A stretch of DNA of 64,000 nt, taken from NCBI RefSeq assembly GCF_016744175.1, contig NZ_JADGEV010000001.1:11658-75657 (forward strand), given 5' to 3'. Positions 8,194-16,940 of the stretch are shown piece after piece (positions within the stretch are counted from its first letter, which is position 1; every line of letters begins with the position of its first letter). The stretch is from Neptunomonas sp. (GTDB taxonomy: Bacteria > Pseudomonadota > Gammaproteobacteria > Pseudomonadales > Balneatricaceae). The position numbers and the translations under genes are program-made. The notes beneath the pieces were generated by a model that was not told the origin of the DNA, ran no database searches, and saw only the letters and a program-made list of their open reading frames with translations.

Positions 8194-9546
8194 ATGAGCA
8201 GCATTATATACCCAACAACAAATTTTAAAGCGACCCGCACCCTGACTATTGAACGAGGGGAAGGTGCTTATGTTTATGATAGCGAAGGTAATCAATACCT
8301 CGAGGCGCTGGCAGGTCTTTGGTGTACATCGTTGGGTTATAACAATCGTGAGCTAGTGGATACTGCAAGCGAGCAGATGAGTAAGTTATCTTTCTCACAT
8401 ATGTTTGGTGGTAAGACACATCAAGTGGGAATGGATTTGGGCGTTAAGCTCGCTGAAATGGTTCCGGTTGATAATGCCAAAGTCTTTTTTGGTAACTCAG
8501 GAAGTGATGCAAACGATACCCATATTAAAATGTTGCGTTATTACTTTAACGCCATCGGTAAGCCAGAAAAGTACAAAATCATTTCGCGTGAACGTTCATA
8601 TCATGGCGTAACGGTGGCCGCTGCATCATTAACAGGCTTGCCACCAAATCATACCCATTTTGATTTGCCGTTTGACGCTTTGGGTGTACTGCGAACGGAT
8701 GCTCCTCATTATTTTCGTGGTGCTCTGGCGGGGGAAAGTGAATCTCAGTTTGTTGAGCGTATTACCAATAACCTTGAGACACTTATTCTTAAAGAAGGGC
8801 CTGACAGTATTGCTGCGTTTATTGCTGAGCCAATAACAGGGGCCAGCGGTGTAATCGTACCGCCTGAGGGTTATTACGAAAAAGTGCAGGCGATTTTAAA
8901 TAAGTACGGCATTCTTTTTTGGGCTGATGAAGTAATCACAGGTTTTGGGCGCACCGGAAATGATTTTGGTTGCACAACAATGGGTATCGAAAAGCCAGCG
9001 ATGATGACTTTGGCTAAACAGCTATCTTCTGCGTATATGCCGATTAGTGCATCGGTAATACGTGGTGATATGTACGATGCCATGGTAGATCAAACCTCTT
9101 CTGTTGGTGTGTTTGGCCATGGTTATACGTATTCAGGGCACCCTGTTGCTTGTGCTGTTGCTCTAAAAACGCTAGAAATTTATGAGCGCGATAATTTGTT
9201 CGCTCGTGCCGCTGTTTTGGGTGCCTATATGCAGAAACGTCTTGGTGAGTTTCTTGAGCACCCTCTGGTAGGAGAAGTACGCGGGAAAGGCATGATTGCT
9301 GCTGTCGAGATGGTAGCCAATAAGCAAACAGGTGAAGCATTTAATGGGGGGGCAGTCGGTGCTTTTGCACAACAAGCTTGCCAGAACCACGGCATGATAA
9401 CGCGTGCAGTTGCAGGTTCGTCCTTAGCGTTTTGTCCGCCACTGATTGTTACCGAAGCGCAGATTGATGAAATGATTGAAAAATTCAGTAAAGCACTGGA
9501 TGACACTTACCAATTTGTTAAGCAAGAAGGGCTATTAACGAGTTAG
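8194..9546 (+). CDS. Class III PLP-dependent omega-aminotransferase (putrescine/GABA-pyruvate type)
   Basis: Class III aminotransferase of 450 residues. The PLP-anchoring Lys is about K275 in MTLAKQLSSA, the Asp that contacts the pyridine nitrogen is about D245 in LFWADEVITGFGRTG, and GNSGSDAND near 100-108 forms the phosphate-binding region. The overall pattern (GLWC near 41-44, SGHPVACAVAL, LVGEVRGKGMIAAVEMV) resembles SpuC-type putrescine- or GABA-pyruvate aminotransferases more than GabT. It probably makes the semialdehyde that the upstream dehydrogenase consumes. GAGGAAGAG precedes the ATG. Two intrinsic terminators follow. Substrate assignment rests on family resemblance and neighbours; taurine- or beta-alanine-pyruvate activity is not excluded. 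Confidence 0.85.
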   Translation: MSSIIYPTTNFKATRTLTIERGEGAYVYDSEGNQYLEALAGLWCTSLGYNNRELVDTASEQMSKLSFSHMFGGKTHQVGMDLGVKLAEMVPVDNAKVFFGNSGSDANDTHIKMLRYYFNAIGKPEKYKIISRERSYHGVTVAAASLTGLPPNHTHFDLPFDALGVLRTDAPHYFRGALAGESESQFVERITNNLETLILKEGPDSIAAFIAEPITGASGVIVPPEGYYEKVQAILNKYGILFWADEVITGFGRTGNDFGCTTMGIEKPAMMTLAKQLSSAYMPISASVIRGDMYDAMVDQTSSVGVFGHGYTYSGHPVACAVALKTLEIYERDNLFARAAVLGAYMQKRLGEFLEHPLVGEVRGKGMIAAVEMVANKQTGEAFNGGAVGAFAQQACQNHGMITRAVAGSSLAFCPPLIVTEAQIDEMIEKFSKALDDTYQFVKQEGLLTS

Positions 9547-9571
9547 TGAGTGGTAGTTGTGTTTCCGGGTC

Positions 9572-9619
9572 TGACCATTAAGGTCATTTTTTGGGGAGGA
9601 TAATATTCTCCCTTTTTTT
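9572..9619 (+). terminator. Tandem intrinsic terminators after the aminotransferase gene
   Basis: Hairpin 1 has stem TGACC/GGTCA at 9572-9586 followed by six T. Hairpin 2 has stem GGGAG/CTCCC at 9594-9612 followed by seven T. They close the gabD-aminotransferase transcript. In the rest of the 322-base gap before pncC I see nothing else. Confidence 0.75.
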
Positions 9620-9868
9620 CAATGAAAATTAATCCTGTCTATCTTTAAACGACCATCTCGTTCCGGTCTCTTCGTAATTTGTTACCCATTATCTTAAAGC
9701 TAGGTCATTGTGTAATTAATGGCTGCATCAGCTATCTATTATTGCTACTTTTATTTTATGTGAGTTAGAGCGCATTAGTTGCTAAGCCATAGTAGCTATT
9801 TATTACTAATGTAAAACGTACGGCTTTGTGATTTGAAGTTGAGTTTTCGAGTGTATTTGGGGCGTGTA

Positions 9869-10339
9869 ATGTTAAATCTTGCAGAAAAGGCAGGTGTGGC
9901 TCTCAAGTCTCGTGCTGCTGTATTAGCTACGGCAGAGTCTTGTACAGGCGGTGGGATTGCACAAGCAATTACAGCAGTAGCGGGAAGTTCAGAGTGGTTT
10001 GGTTGCGGATATGTTACATACTCGAATGAAGCCAAGCAGCAAATGCTGGGTGTTAGTTCTAATGTGATTGAAGCGCATGGTGCGGTTAGCGAGGCGGTAG
10101 TCAGGCAGATGGCCGAAGGTGCCTTGCATAATAGTGGTGCTGATATTTCGGTTGCAGTCAGTGGGGTAGCAGGACCCGAAGGAGGAACAAAAGATAAGCC
10201 TGTTGGTACTGTGTGGCTTGCATGGGCCATACGTGGTGGGGCCACGGTGGCTACTGACAATCTGTTCTTAGGGGATCGGGAGCAGGTAAGGAATCAAAGT
10301 ATTGAAAAGGCATTAGAAGGTATTGTTAGCTTACTATAA
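9869..10339 (+). CDS. pncC: Nicotinamide-nucleotide amidase (CinA C-terminal domain type)
   Basis: Stand-alone CinA C-terminal domain enzyme of 156 residues that deamidates NMN to nicotinate mononucleotide in pyridine-nucleotide salvage. The signature ATAESCTGGGIAQAITAVAGSSEWF is near the N-terminus and VAVSGVAGPEGGTKDKPVGTVWLAW near the middle. The ATG at 9869 has GGGG six bases upstream; an in-frame ATG 12 codons earlier lacks a ribosome site. It lies immediately upstream of recA, the usual order in gammaproteobacteria. Confidence 0.9.
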   Translation: MLNLAEKAGVALKSRAAVLATAESCTGGGIAQAITAVAGSSEWFGCGYVTYSNEAKQQMLGVSSNVIEAHGAVSEAVVRQMAEGALHNSGADISVAVSGVAGPEGGTKDKPVGTVWLAWAIRGGATVATDNLFLGDREQVRNQSIEKALEGIVSLL

Positions 10340-10384
10340 GAAATAAATTAAGATGCTTGCAATTAAATAGGGATGTCGTAATAA

Positions 10385-10404
10385 TACTGTCCATACATAC
10401 AGTA
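10385..10404 (+). promoter_or_regulatory. LexA operator (SOS box) of recA
   Basis: The sequence TACTGT-N8-ACAGTA matches the enterobacterial LexA consensus, with both conserved CTG/CAG halves and the outer bases, 29 bases before the recA ATG. This predicts LexA repression of recA and SOS induction. Confidence 0.93.
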
Positions 10405-10433
10405 TTATTGTCAGGCAGTGTAAAGGGTTGAAT

Positions 10434-11471
10434 ATGGACGATAACAGAAAAAAAGCGCTTGATGCCGCTTTATCACAGATTGAACGTCAATTCGGTAAAG
10501 GCGCTGTTATGCGCATGGGAGATCAGCCACGTGAGGCTATCCCTTCCGTTTCTACTGGCTCATTAGGTTTAGATGTTGCGCTGGGCATAGGTGGTCTTCC
10601 TTATGGCCGTGTTGTAGAAATCTATGGACCTGAGTCTTCTGGTAAAACGACCCTTACATTGCAAGTTATTGCTGAAGCGCAAAAGCAGGGTAAAACTTGT
10701 GCATTTGTGGATGCTGAGCATGCACTTGATCCTAACTACGCAGAAAAGCTCGGCGTTGATGTTGACGAATTGCTAGTGTCTCAGCCGGATACGGGGGAGC
10801 AGGCTCTAGAAATTTGTGACATGCTGGTTCGCTCTAATGCCGTCGATGTTATTGTTGTTGACTCGGTCGCTGCGCTAACACCTAAAGCTGAGATAGAAGG
10901 CGAGATGGGTGATTCGCACATGGGTTTGCAGGCGCGTTTGATGTCGCAAGCACTGCGAAAAATGACAGGTCATGTAAAAAGCTCAAATTGCCTACTGATT
11001 TTCATTAACCAGATTCGTATGAAAATTGGTGTGATGTTTGGTTCTCCAGAGACAACAACAGGTGGTAATGCATTAAAATTCTATGCTTCTGTTCGTTTAG
11101 ATATTCGTCGTATCGGCGCTGTTAAGCAGGGCGATGAGATTATCGGTAACGAAACGCGTGTTAAAGTTGTTAAAAATAAGGTATCTCCACCCTTTAAACA
11201 GACGGAGTTCCAGATTCTATATGGTCAGGGTATTTACCGTATGGGCGAGATTATTGATCTGGGCGTACAGAATGGTTTTGTTGACAAGGCGGGTGCTTGG
11301 TACGCTTACAATGGAGATAAAATTGGCCAAGGGAAAGCCAATGCAGCTAAGTATTTAACTGAACACCCGGAAGCGGCGCAAGCAATAGAGAGTGCTTTGC
11401 GTGACAAGCTGCTGACTTCACAGATTCCTGAGAAAGCAGAAAAAGCTGATGCTGAGCAGTTGGATCTATAA
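10434..11471 (+). CDS. recA: Recombinase RecA
   Basis: DNA-dependent ATPase for strand exchange that also triggers LexA self-cleavage; 345 residues from the ATG at 10434 (AGGG six bases upstream; a TTG two codons earlier is ignored). Walker [10 protein letters not shown] is at residues 65-73, Walker B is in [12 protein letters not shown], loop L1 is the [10 protein letters not shown] region, and loop L2 is near [24 protein letters not shown]. The acidic C-terminal tail ends in DAEQLDL. Length and sequence are fully typical. A LexA box precedes it, and recX follows behind a terminator. Confidence 0.99.
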   Translation: MDDNRKKALDAALSQIERQFGKGAVMRMGDQPREAIPSVSTGSLGLDVALGIGGLPYGRVVEIYGPESSGKTTLTLQVIAEAQKQGKTCAFVDAEHALDPNYAEKLGVDVDELLVSQPDTGEQALEICDMLVRSNAVDVIVVDSVAALTPKAEIEGEMGDSHMGLQARLMSQALRKMTGHVKSSNCLLIFINQIRMKIGVMFGSPETTTGGNALKFYASVRLDIRRIGAVKQGDEIIGNETRVKVVKNKVSPPFKQTEFQILYGQGIYRMGEIIDLGVQNGFVDKAGAWYAYNGDKIGQGKANAAKYLTEHPEAAQAIESALRDKLLTSQIPEKAEKADAEQLDL

Positions 11472-11502
11472 CATTGTTTAGGATAAAGCAGTTATCATAA
11501 TT

Positions 11503-11527
11503 AAAGGCCGTTTTTACGGCCTTTTTT
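11503..11527 (+). terminator. Intrinsic terminator between recA and recX
   Basis: Stem AAAGGCCG/CGGCCTTT with a 6-base loop and a continuing T-run, 31 bases after the recA stop. It lies upstream of the recX start, so recX would be made mostly by read-through, as in E. coli. Confidence 0.88.
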
Positions 11528-11558
11528 ATTGTCTAAAAATTATAAAGGCGAAGCAAAT

Positions 11559-12017
11559 ATGGAAGCAGAAGCCGAAATTAGGTGTGCAGTTATTTCTTTA
11601 TTAGCACGACGAGAATACAGCCGTGCAGAAATTGAGCAAAAATACCGAAATAAATATGATGAGGAATTACTGACTCGTGTTTTAGATAAGTGTCAGGAAA
11701 ATGGTTATCAAAGTGATCAGCGTTTTGCAGAGATGTTGGTAAGAAGTAAAACAGGTCAAGGTTATGGCTTGTTACGGATACTACAAGAGGGGAAGCGTAA
11801 AGGCATAAATGAAAGCCTATTAAAAGAATGCATCCAAGAACAACAGCCAGATTGGTTTGAATTGGCTACTTTGTTAAGTCAGAGAAAGTTTAAGGAGAAA
11901 ACGGATAAGCAGGACAGGAAGTTATATGAGAAACGCGTACGCTTTTTACTAAGTCGTGGTTTCTCCTATGAACAAGCCAAATATGCGCTTGAATTGGCTA
12001 ATAACGAAATGGAATAG
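11559..12017 (+). CDS. recX: Regulatory protein RecX
   Basis: Small helical protein that caps or inhibits RecA filaments. It has 152 residues from the ATG at 11559 (AAAGG about 10 bases upstream); a TTG ten codons earlier overlaps the terminator run and is less likely. RecX features are visible: LARREYSRAEIEQKY at the N-terminus, RFAEMLVRSKTGQGYGLLRILQEGKRKGI in the middle, and the C-terminal RKLYEKRVRFLLSRGFSYEQAKYAL repeat. Position directly after recA supports the call. Confidence 0.92.
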   Translation: MEAEAEIRCAVISLLARREYSRAEIEQKYRNKYDEELLTRVLDKCQENGYQSDQRFAEMLVRSKTGQGYGLLRILQEGKRKGINESLLKECIQEQQPDWFELATLLSQRKFKEKTDKQDRKLYEKRVRFLLSRGFSYEQAKYALELANNEME

Positions 12018-12178
12018 ACTAATTACTGCTTTATATCTCATCATCTATTGACAAAAAGATTCGAACAAATTCCGGCTGCGATATATACTTGTTCGCCATT
12101 TTACGTGTGATTTACATTAAATAGCTCGTTAAAAGGCTTTTTTTAGGTGTGTAACCAGCAGCGGAACGATTCATCCAT

Positions 12179-14779
12179 ATGAAATACATGACAAGTGCCG
12201 AAATTCGCCAGGCTTTCCTGGATTATTACAACAAACAGGGACATGAAATAGTGGCGTCAAGCTCGCTGATTCCTGCGAATGACCCAACGTTGCTGTTTAC
12301 CAATGCCGGTATGGTGCAGTTTAAAGACGTATTCCTTGGTGATGATAAGCGTGCTTATAGCCGCGCTACAACATCTCAGCGTTGTGTGCGAGCAGGTGGT
12401 AAGCACAACGACCTTGAAAATGTTGGCTACACAGCTCGTCACCATACTTTTTTTGAAATGCTTGGTAATTTTAGTTTCGGTGATTATTTCAAACCTGAGG
12501 CTATTCGTTTTGCTTGGGTATTTCTTACAGAAGTGATGGGGCTGCCTAAAGAAAAACTGTGGATCACAGTGCATCACTCAGATGAAGAAGCTGAACGTAT
12601 TTGGAAAGAAGAAATTGGTGTGGATCCAGAGCGTTTTTCGAAGCTAGATGAAGATAATTTTTGGGCGATGGGTGATACCGGCCCGTGTGGTCCTTGTACT
12701 GAGATTTTCTTTGACCATGGAGAAGATATTTTTGGTGGCCCTCCAGGAAGCCCAGACGAAGACGGTGACCGCTACATCGAGATTTGGAATGTGGTGTTCA
12801 TGCAGTACAATCGAACTGCTGATGGTGAGATGACGCCTTTGCCGCGTCCATCTGTTGATACCGGTATGGGATTGGAACGTATTGCTGCTGTAATGCAGGG
12901 TGTGCATAGCAATTATGAAATTGATCTGTTTCAAAACCTGTTAAAAGCAGCAGCAAAAGCAGTAAAAACCGATGATCTAGATAGCAAGTCATTACGTGTT
13001 ATTGCCGATCATATTCGCTCGTGTTCATTTTTGATTACTGATGGTATTACGCCTTCAAATGAAGGGCGTGGTTATGTATTGCGCCGTATTATTCGTCGTG
13101 CGATTCGCCACGGTAACAAGCTAGGTATGAAAGGACCTTTCTTCAATTTACTGGTCGCTTCTTTAGCCAATGAGATGGGTGAGGCTTACCCTGAATTGAT
13201 TAAAATGCAGTCTCAGATTGAACGTGTTCTTCTTAAGGAAGAGCAGCAGTTTGCTAAAACGTTAGATAATGGCATGCGTTTATTGACGGAAGCTATTAGT
13301 GGTCTTGAAGGATCAATTCTATCTGGTGAAACTGTCTTTAAGTTATATGATACGTACGGTTTTCCAGCAGATTTAACCGCTGACGTTGCTCGTGAACATG
13401 AGTTGACGCTAGATATGGAAGGCTTTGAATTGGCCATGGAGCAGCAACGCCAGCGTGCACGTGCTTCAGGCGGTTTTTCTGTTGATTATAACGACAAACT
13501 TGAGCTTAGTGGTGAAACCGAGTTTGTTGGTTATGAGCATTTAGAAGGCAGCTCTGATGTTGTTGCTATCTTTGTAGAAGGTGAAGCGGTTAAGCAGCTA
13601 ACAGCAGGGCAGTCAGGCATTGTTGTGTTGGAACATACACCTTTCTATGCCGAGTCTGGTGGACAAGCAGGAGATCAGGGGCAATTAAGTTGGGATCAAG
13701 GGCTGTTTACAGTTACTGATTGCACTAAAGAAGCTAAGAGTCATTTGCATATGGGCGAGTTAGCAGAAGGTGTTTTGTCGGTAGGTGACAAGGTTTTTGC
13801 GCATGTTGATGAATCTGCTCGTTTGGCTACTGCTAACAACCATTCGGCCACGCATCTATTGCATGAGGCATTACGTCGAGTGCTAGGTGAGCATGTACAA
13901 CAAAAAGGTTCGCTGGTGAATCCTGAGAGGTTGCGTTTTGATTTTGCTCATTTTGAGGCGCTTACAGCAGACGAAGTAACGCAGGTAGAGGCTATGGTTA
14001 ATAGCCAAATACGAGCTAATAGCGATGTTAAAACGGATGTTATGGCGATAGAAGATGCCAGGCAAACGGGTGCGCAGGCGTTGTTTGGTGAAAAGTATGA
14101 TGACCAAGTGCGTGTACTAAACCTCGGTGAGGGCTTCTCTGTTGAGTTATGTGGTGGTACTCATGCAAAACGTACGGGTGATCTTGGTTTCTTGAATATT
14201 GTATCCGAAGGCGGAATTGCTGCGGGAGTACGCCGTATTGAGGCAGTGACAGGCCAGGCTGCACTCGAGTATGTAGCGGCTAATACTCATCACTTGAACG
14301 AAATATCCGCGCTGGTTAAAGGCTCACGCGACACGGTTGTTGAGAAAGTTCAGGGTTTGTCCGATCGTAATCGACAACTGGAAAAAGAATTAGATCGTTT
14401 GAAAATGATGCTTGCTTCGGCGAAAAGTGGAGATCTGGTCTCTAATGCCGTAGAAGTGAATGGTATTAAGTTGTTGGTTGAGAACCTTGAGGGTGCTGAC
14501 CCCAAAGCGTTACGCGATACCATTGACCAACTGAAAAATAAGTTAGGGTCAGCAGTGGTTGTGCTGGCTACAGAGAGTGAAGGGAAGATAAGTTTGGCTG
14601 CCGGTGTAACTAAAGATCTCACAAGCCGAGTTAAAGCGGGAGACTTGGTTCGTGAGCTGACAGCTAAATTAGGCGGAAAAGGTGGCGGTCGTCCAGACTT
14701 TGCGCAGGGCGGTGGTGTGGATTGTGCTGCACTACCAGCGGTACTTGATAGCGTCAAAACCTTGATCGCCGATCGATAG
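12179..14779 (+). CDS. alaS: Alanyl-tRNA synthetase
   Basis: Charges tRNA-Ala; 866 residues, close to E. coli AlaS (876). The class II catalytic core occupies roughly residues 1-240 ([13 protein letters not shown]; the motif-2 region around [20 protein letters not shown]; motif 3 in [15 protein letters not shown]), followed by the tRNA-binding domain. The editing domain carries the zinc ligands in [13 protein letters not shown] and [15 protein letters not shown]. The C-Ala domain with [12 protein letters not shown] ends the protein. Two in-frame ATGs (12179 and 12188) are possible starts, with GGAA upstream. It is followed by lysC and csrA, a common gammaproteobacterial order. Confidence 0.98.
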   Translation: MKYMTSAEIRQAFLDYYNKQGHEIVASSSLIPANDPTLLFTNAGMVQFKDVFLGDDKRAYSRATTSQRCVRAGGKHNDLENVGYTARHHTFFEMLGNFSFGDYFKPEAIRFAWVFLTEVMGLPKEKLWITVHHSDEEAERIWKEEIGVDPERFSKLDEDNFWAMGDTGPCGPCTEIFFDHGEDIFGGPPGSPDEDGDRYIEIWNVVFMQYNRTADGEMTPLPRPSVDTGMGLERIAAVMQGVHSNYEIDLFQNLLKAAAKAVKTDDLDSKSLRVIADHIRSCSFLITDGITPSNEGRGYVLRRIIRRAIRHGNKLGMKGPFFNLLVASLANEMGEAYPELIKMQSQIERVLLKEEQQFAKTLDNGMRLLTEAISGLEGSILSGETVFKLYDTYGFPADLTADVAREHELTLDMEGFELAMEQQRQRARASGGFSVDYNDKLELSGETEFVGYEHLEGSSDVVAIFVEGEAVKQLTAGQSGIVVLEHTPFYAESGGQAGDQGQLSWDQGLFTVTDCTKEAKSHLHMGELAEGVLSVGDKVFAHVDESARLATANNHSATHLLHEALRRVLGEHVQQKGSLVNPERLRFDFAHFEALTADEVTQVEAMVNSQIRANSDVKTDVMAIEDARQTGAQALFGEKYDDQVRVLNLGEGFSVELCGGTHAKRTGDLGFLNIVSEGGIAAGVRRIEAVTGQAALEYVAANTHHLNEISALVKGSRDTVVEKVQGLSDRNRQLEKELDRLKMMLASAKSGDLVSNAVEVNGIKLLVENLEGADPKALRDTIDQLKNKLGSAVVVLATESEGKISLAAGVTKDLTSRVKAGDLVRELTAKLGGKGGGRPDFAQGGGVDCAALPAVLDSVKTLIADR

Positions 14780-14821
14780 TATGGGCAAACGACTTAAATA
14801 GCTGATGGAGACTGATAGGCA

Positions 14822-16057
14822 ATGGCTCTATTTGTACAGAAATATGGTGGGACTTCGGTTGGTTCGGTTGAACGAATCGAAGCGGTTGCAGATAAACTGC
14901 AGCGTTTTCGTGAACAGGGGCATGATTTAGTAGTAGCTGTGTCAGCAATGAGCGGCGAAACAAATCGGCTGGTAGGTTTGGCTGGAAGTATTCAAGAAAC
15001 ACCTAGCCTGCGAGAGATGGATGTACTCTTGTCGACAGGAGAGCAGGTAACGATCGCGCTACTTTGTATGGCACTAGAAAAGCGTGGCATACCTGCGCGT
15101 TCTTATACGGGTAGTCAGGTGCGTATCCTTACGGATAGCTCACACACCAAGGCGCGTATTCAGGATATAGACGTCGAACGAATTCAGGCAGATATAGCGG
15201 CCGGATGTGTTGTAGTTGTTGCTGGTTTTCAGGGAGCTGACGCTCAAGGCAATATAACAACACTGGGGCGTGGTGGTTCTGATACAACGGGTGTAGCCCT
15301 CGCTGCAGCGTTAAAGGCTGATGAGTGCCAGATCTATACAGATGTAGATGGTGTTTATACAACAGACCCTAGGGTTGTTGAGGGCGCTCAACGCCTTGAA
15401 AAAATAACCTTTGAAGAAATGCTAGAAATGGCAAGTCTTGGATCTAAAATATTACAAATTCGTTCAGTCGAATTTGCGGGTAAGTACAAAGTGCCTTTGC
15501 GTGTGCTGTCTAGTTTTGAGGATGGGCCGGGCACTCTGATTACTATAGAGGAAGATGATACAGTGGAAAAACCAGTTATTTCAGGAATTGCATTCAATCG
15601 TGATGAAGCAAAGTTGACTGTGTTGGGAGTGCCTGATATTCCGGGCGTAGCTTCGAAGATATTAGGGCCAATTAGCCGTGCTAATATTGAAGTCGATATG
15701 ATTGTTCAGAATGTTGCTGCAGATCAGACCACCGACTTTACTTTTACTGTGCATCGTAATGATTACGGCAAAGCTGAAGAGATACTTCGACAAGTGGCTA
15801 GTGATCTCTCTGCAAGGGAAGTGGTAGGGAACAATAAGATAGCTAAGGTGTCTATTGTCGGTGTTGGTATGCGCTCTCATGCGGGTGTAGCAACTAAAAT
15901 GTTTGATTCTCTAGCAAGTGAAAATATCAATATTCAGATGATTTCTACATCAGAAATCAAAGTCTCTGTTGTTATTGCTGAGAAATACTTAGAGTTGGCT
16001 GTACGTGGGCTGCACTCGGCGTTTGAATTAGATAAAGCTGATACTGTCAGTGAATGA
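14822..16057 (+). CDS. lysC: Aspartate kinase (LysC-type, two ACT domains)
   Basis: First enzyme of lysine, threonine and methionine synthesis, making beta-aspartyl phosphate. It has 411 residues and a monofunctional Pseudomonas-type architecture: N-terminal amino-acid kinase domain with the KYGGTSVG motif at residues 7-14, TTLGRGGSDTTGVALAAAL near the middle and DVDGVYTTDPR, then two C-terminal ACT domains (about 265-340 and 345-405) for feedback control by lysine/threonine. GGAG lies about 10 bases before the ATG. It is 42 bases after alaS, so co-transcription is possible. Confidence 0.95.
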   Translation: MALFVQKYGGTSVGSVERIEAVADKLQRFREQGHDLVVAVSAMSGETNRLVGLAGSIQETPSLREMDVLLSTGEQVTIALLCMALEKRGIPARSYTGSQVRILTDSSHTKARIQDIDVERIQADIAAGCVVVVAGFQGADAQGNITTLGRGGSDTTGVALAAALKADECQIYTDVDGVYTTDPRVVEGAQRLEKITFEEMLEMASLGSKILQIRSVEFAGKYKVPLRVLSSFEDGPGTLITIEEDDTVEKPVISGIAFNRDEAKLTVLGVPDIPGVASKILGPISRANIEVDMIVQNVAADQTTDFTFTVHRNDYGKAEEILRQVASDLSAREVVGNNKIAKVSIVGVGMRSHAGVATKMFDSLASENINIQMISTSEIKVSVVIAEKYLELAVRGLHSAFELDKADTVSE

Positions 16058-16178
16058 CGACGGTTAATATTTGGTCTATAGTGTAGGCTCAACGAGTAGC
16101 CATATCTAATTTTATCTTCAGGTAAGAATAACGACCTGATATGGTTAGTAGTACTAAGGGACGATTGGGAGATCCGAA

Positions 16179-16379
16179 ATGTTAATTTTAACTCGCCGTG
16201 TAGGTGAAACCTTGATGGTAGGGGACGAAGTCACCGTTACTGTACTAGGTGTAAAGGGTAATCAGGTACGTATAGGTGTTAATGCGCCTAAGGACGTAGC
16301 TGTACATCGTGAAGAGATTTACGATCGTATACAGCGTGAAAAAGACGGTGAAAAAGACAGTACTGAAACACAAGATTAA
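16179..16379 (+). CDS. csrA: Carbon storage regulator CsrA/RsmA
   Basis: Global RNA-binding regulator of 66 residues that binds GGA motifs near ribosome sites and controls translation of carbon-storage, motility and biofilm genes. The [16 protein letters not shown] start, [22 protein letters not shown] core and a charged tail are typical. GGGAG lies eight bases upstream of the ATG. Placement between lysC and tRNA-Ser/tRNA-Arg matches the conserved neighbourhood. It may act on flagellar mRNAs encoded later in this window, but this is not shown here. Confidence 0.98.
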   Translation: MLILTRRVGETLMVGDEVTVTVLGVKGNQVRIGVNAPKDVAVHREEIYDRIQREKDGEKDSTETQD

Positions 16380-16420
16380 TTTTTTTAGAATAAATGCTTT
16401 TCTTTTTAAAATCAGTCTTG

Positions 16421-16426
16421 TATAGT
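16421..16426 (+). promoter_or_regulatory. Likely -10 element of the tRNA-Ser/tRNA-Arg operon
   Basis: TATAGT preceded by TG and followed by a GC-rich discriminator (cgccgcg), 16 bases before the first tRNA. GC-rich discriminators are typical of growth-rate and stringently controlled stable-RNA promoters. No convincing -35 is seen. Confidence 0.5.
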
Positions 16427-16441
16427 ACGCCGCGTTGACCA

Positions 16442-16531
16442 GGTGAGATGGCCGAGTGGCTGAAGGCGCGCCCCTGCTAAGGGCGTATAGGGGAAACTCT
16501 ATCGAGGGTTCGAATCCCTCTCTCACCGCCA
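16442..16531 (+). tRNA. tRNA-Ser (anticodon GCT)
   Basis: A 90-base class II tRNA with acceptor stem GGTGAGA/TCTCACC, discriminator G and encoded CCA. The anticodon loop CTGCTAA gives GCU, reading AGC/AGU serine codons. A long variable arm and the TTCGAAT T-loop are visible. It sits 62 bases after csrA. Confidence 0.97.
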
Positions 16532-16534
16532 TTT

Positions 16535-16611
16535 GCGCCCGTAGCTCAGCTGGATAGAGTACTTGGCTACGAACCAGGCGGTCGCACGTTCGAATCGTGC
16601 CGGGCGCACCA
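16535..16611 (+). tRNA. tRNA-Arg (anticodon ACG), copy 1
   Basis: A 77-base tRNA with acceptor GCGCCCG/CGGGCGC, anticodon ACG (A34 expected to be edited to inosine) and encoded CCA. The T-stem is GCACG/CGTGC. It begins three bases after the tRNA-Ser CCA, so both come from one precursor. Confidence 0.97.
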
Positions 16612-16681
16612 GTCAACAGTGTGAATCGATTTAACAATCGATAGTATGAAAGATTAAAGTTATACCTAGTAAGTGTTAAGC

Positions 16682-16758
16682 GCGCCCGTAGCTCAGCTGG
16701 ATAGAGTACTTGGCTACGAACCAGGCGGTCGCACGTTCGAATCGTGCCGGGCGCACCA
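16682..16758 (+). tRNA. tRNA-Arg (anticodon ACG), copy 2
   Basis: Identical to copy 1 over 77 bases, including T-stem GCACG/CGTGC and encoded CCA. It follows by 70 bases in the same direction and is part of the same tandem cluster. Confidence 0.97.
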
Positions 16759-16806
16759 CTTAACTAGTAATATAATTAGTAATACAGTATGTCTTAAAAA
16801 GTGTAA

Positions 16807-16883
16807 GCGCCCGTAGCTCAGCTGGATAGAGTACTTGGCTACGAACCAGGCGGTCAGAGGTTCGAATCCTCTCGGGCGCACCA
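16807..16883 (+). tRNA. tRNA-Arg (anticodon ACG), copy 3 with variant T-arm
   Basis: Same acceptor, D-arm and anticodon arm as copies 1 and 2, but the T-stem is CAGAG/CTCTC-like (positions around 16856-16873) instead of GCACG/CGTGC. Both stem strands changed together, so pairing is kept. The CCA is encoded. The thiI start follows 58 bases later. Confidence 0.95.
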
Positions 16884-16940
16884 CTTCCTCTCCTTGTTTT
16901 ACCATTCAGTTTAATCCCTAATTTAAGAAAGCTCTTTGAT

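Noticed and set aside
14350-14757. 135-codon antisense frame in the alaS 3' end
   Set aside because: Overlaps the conserved C-Ala domain and shows no recognisable features.
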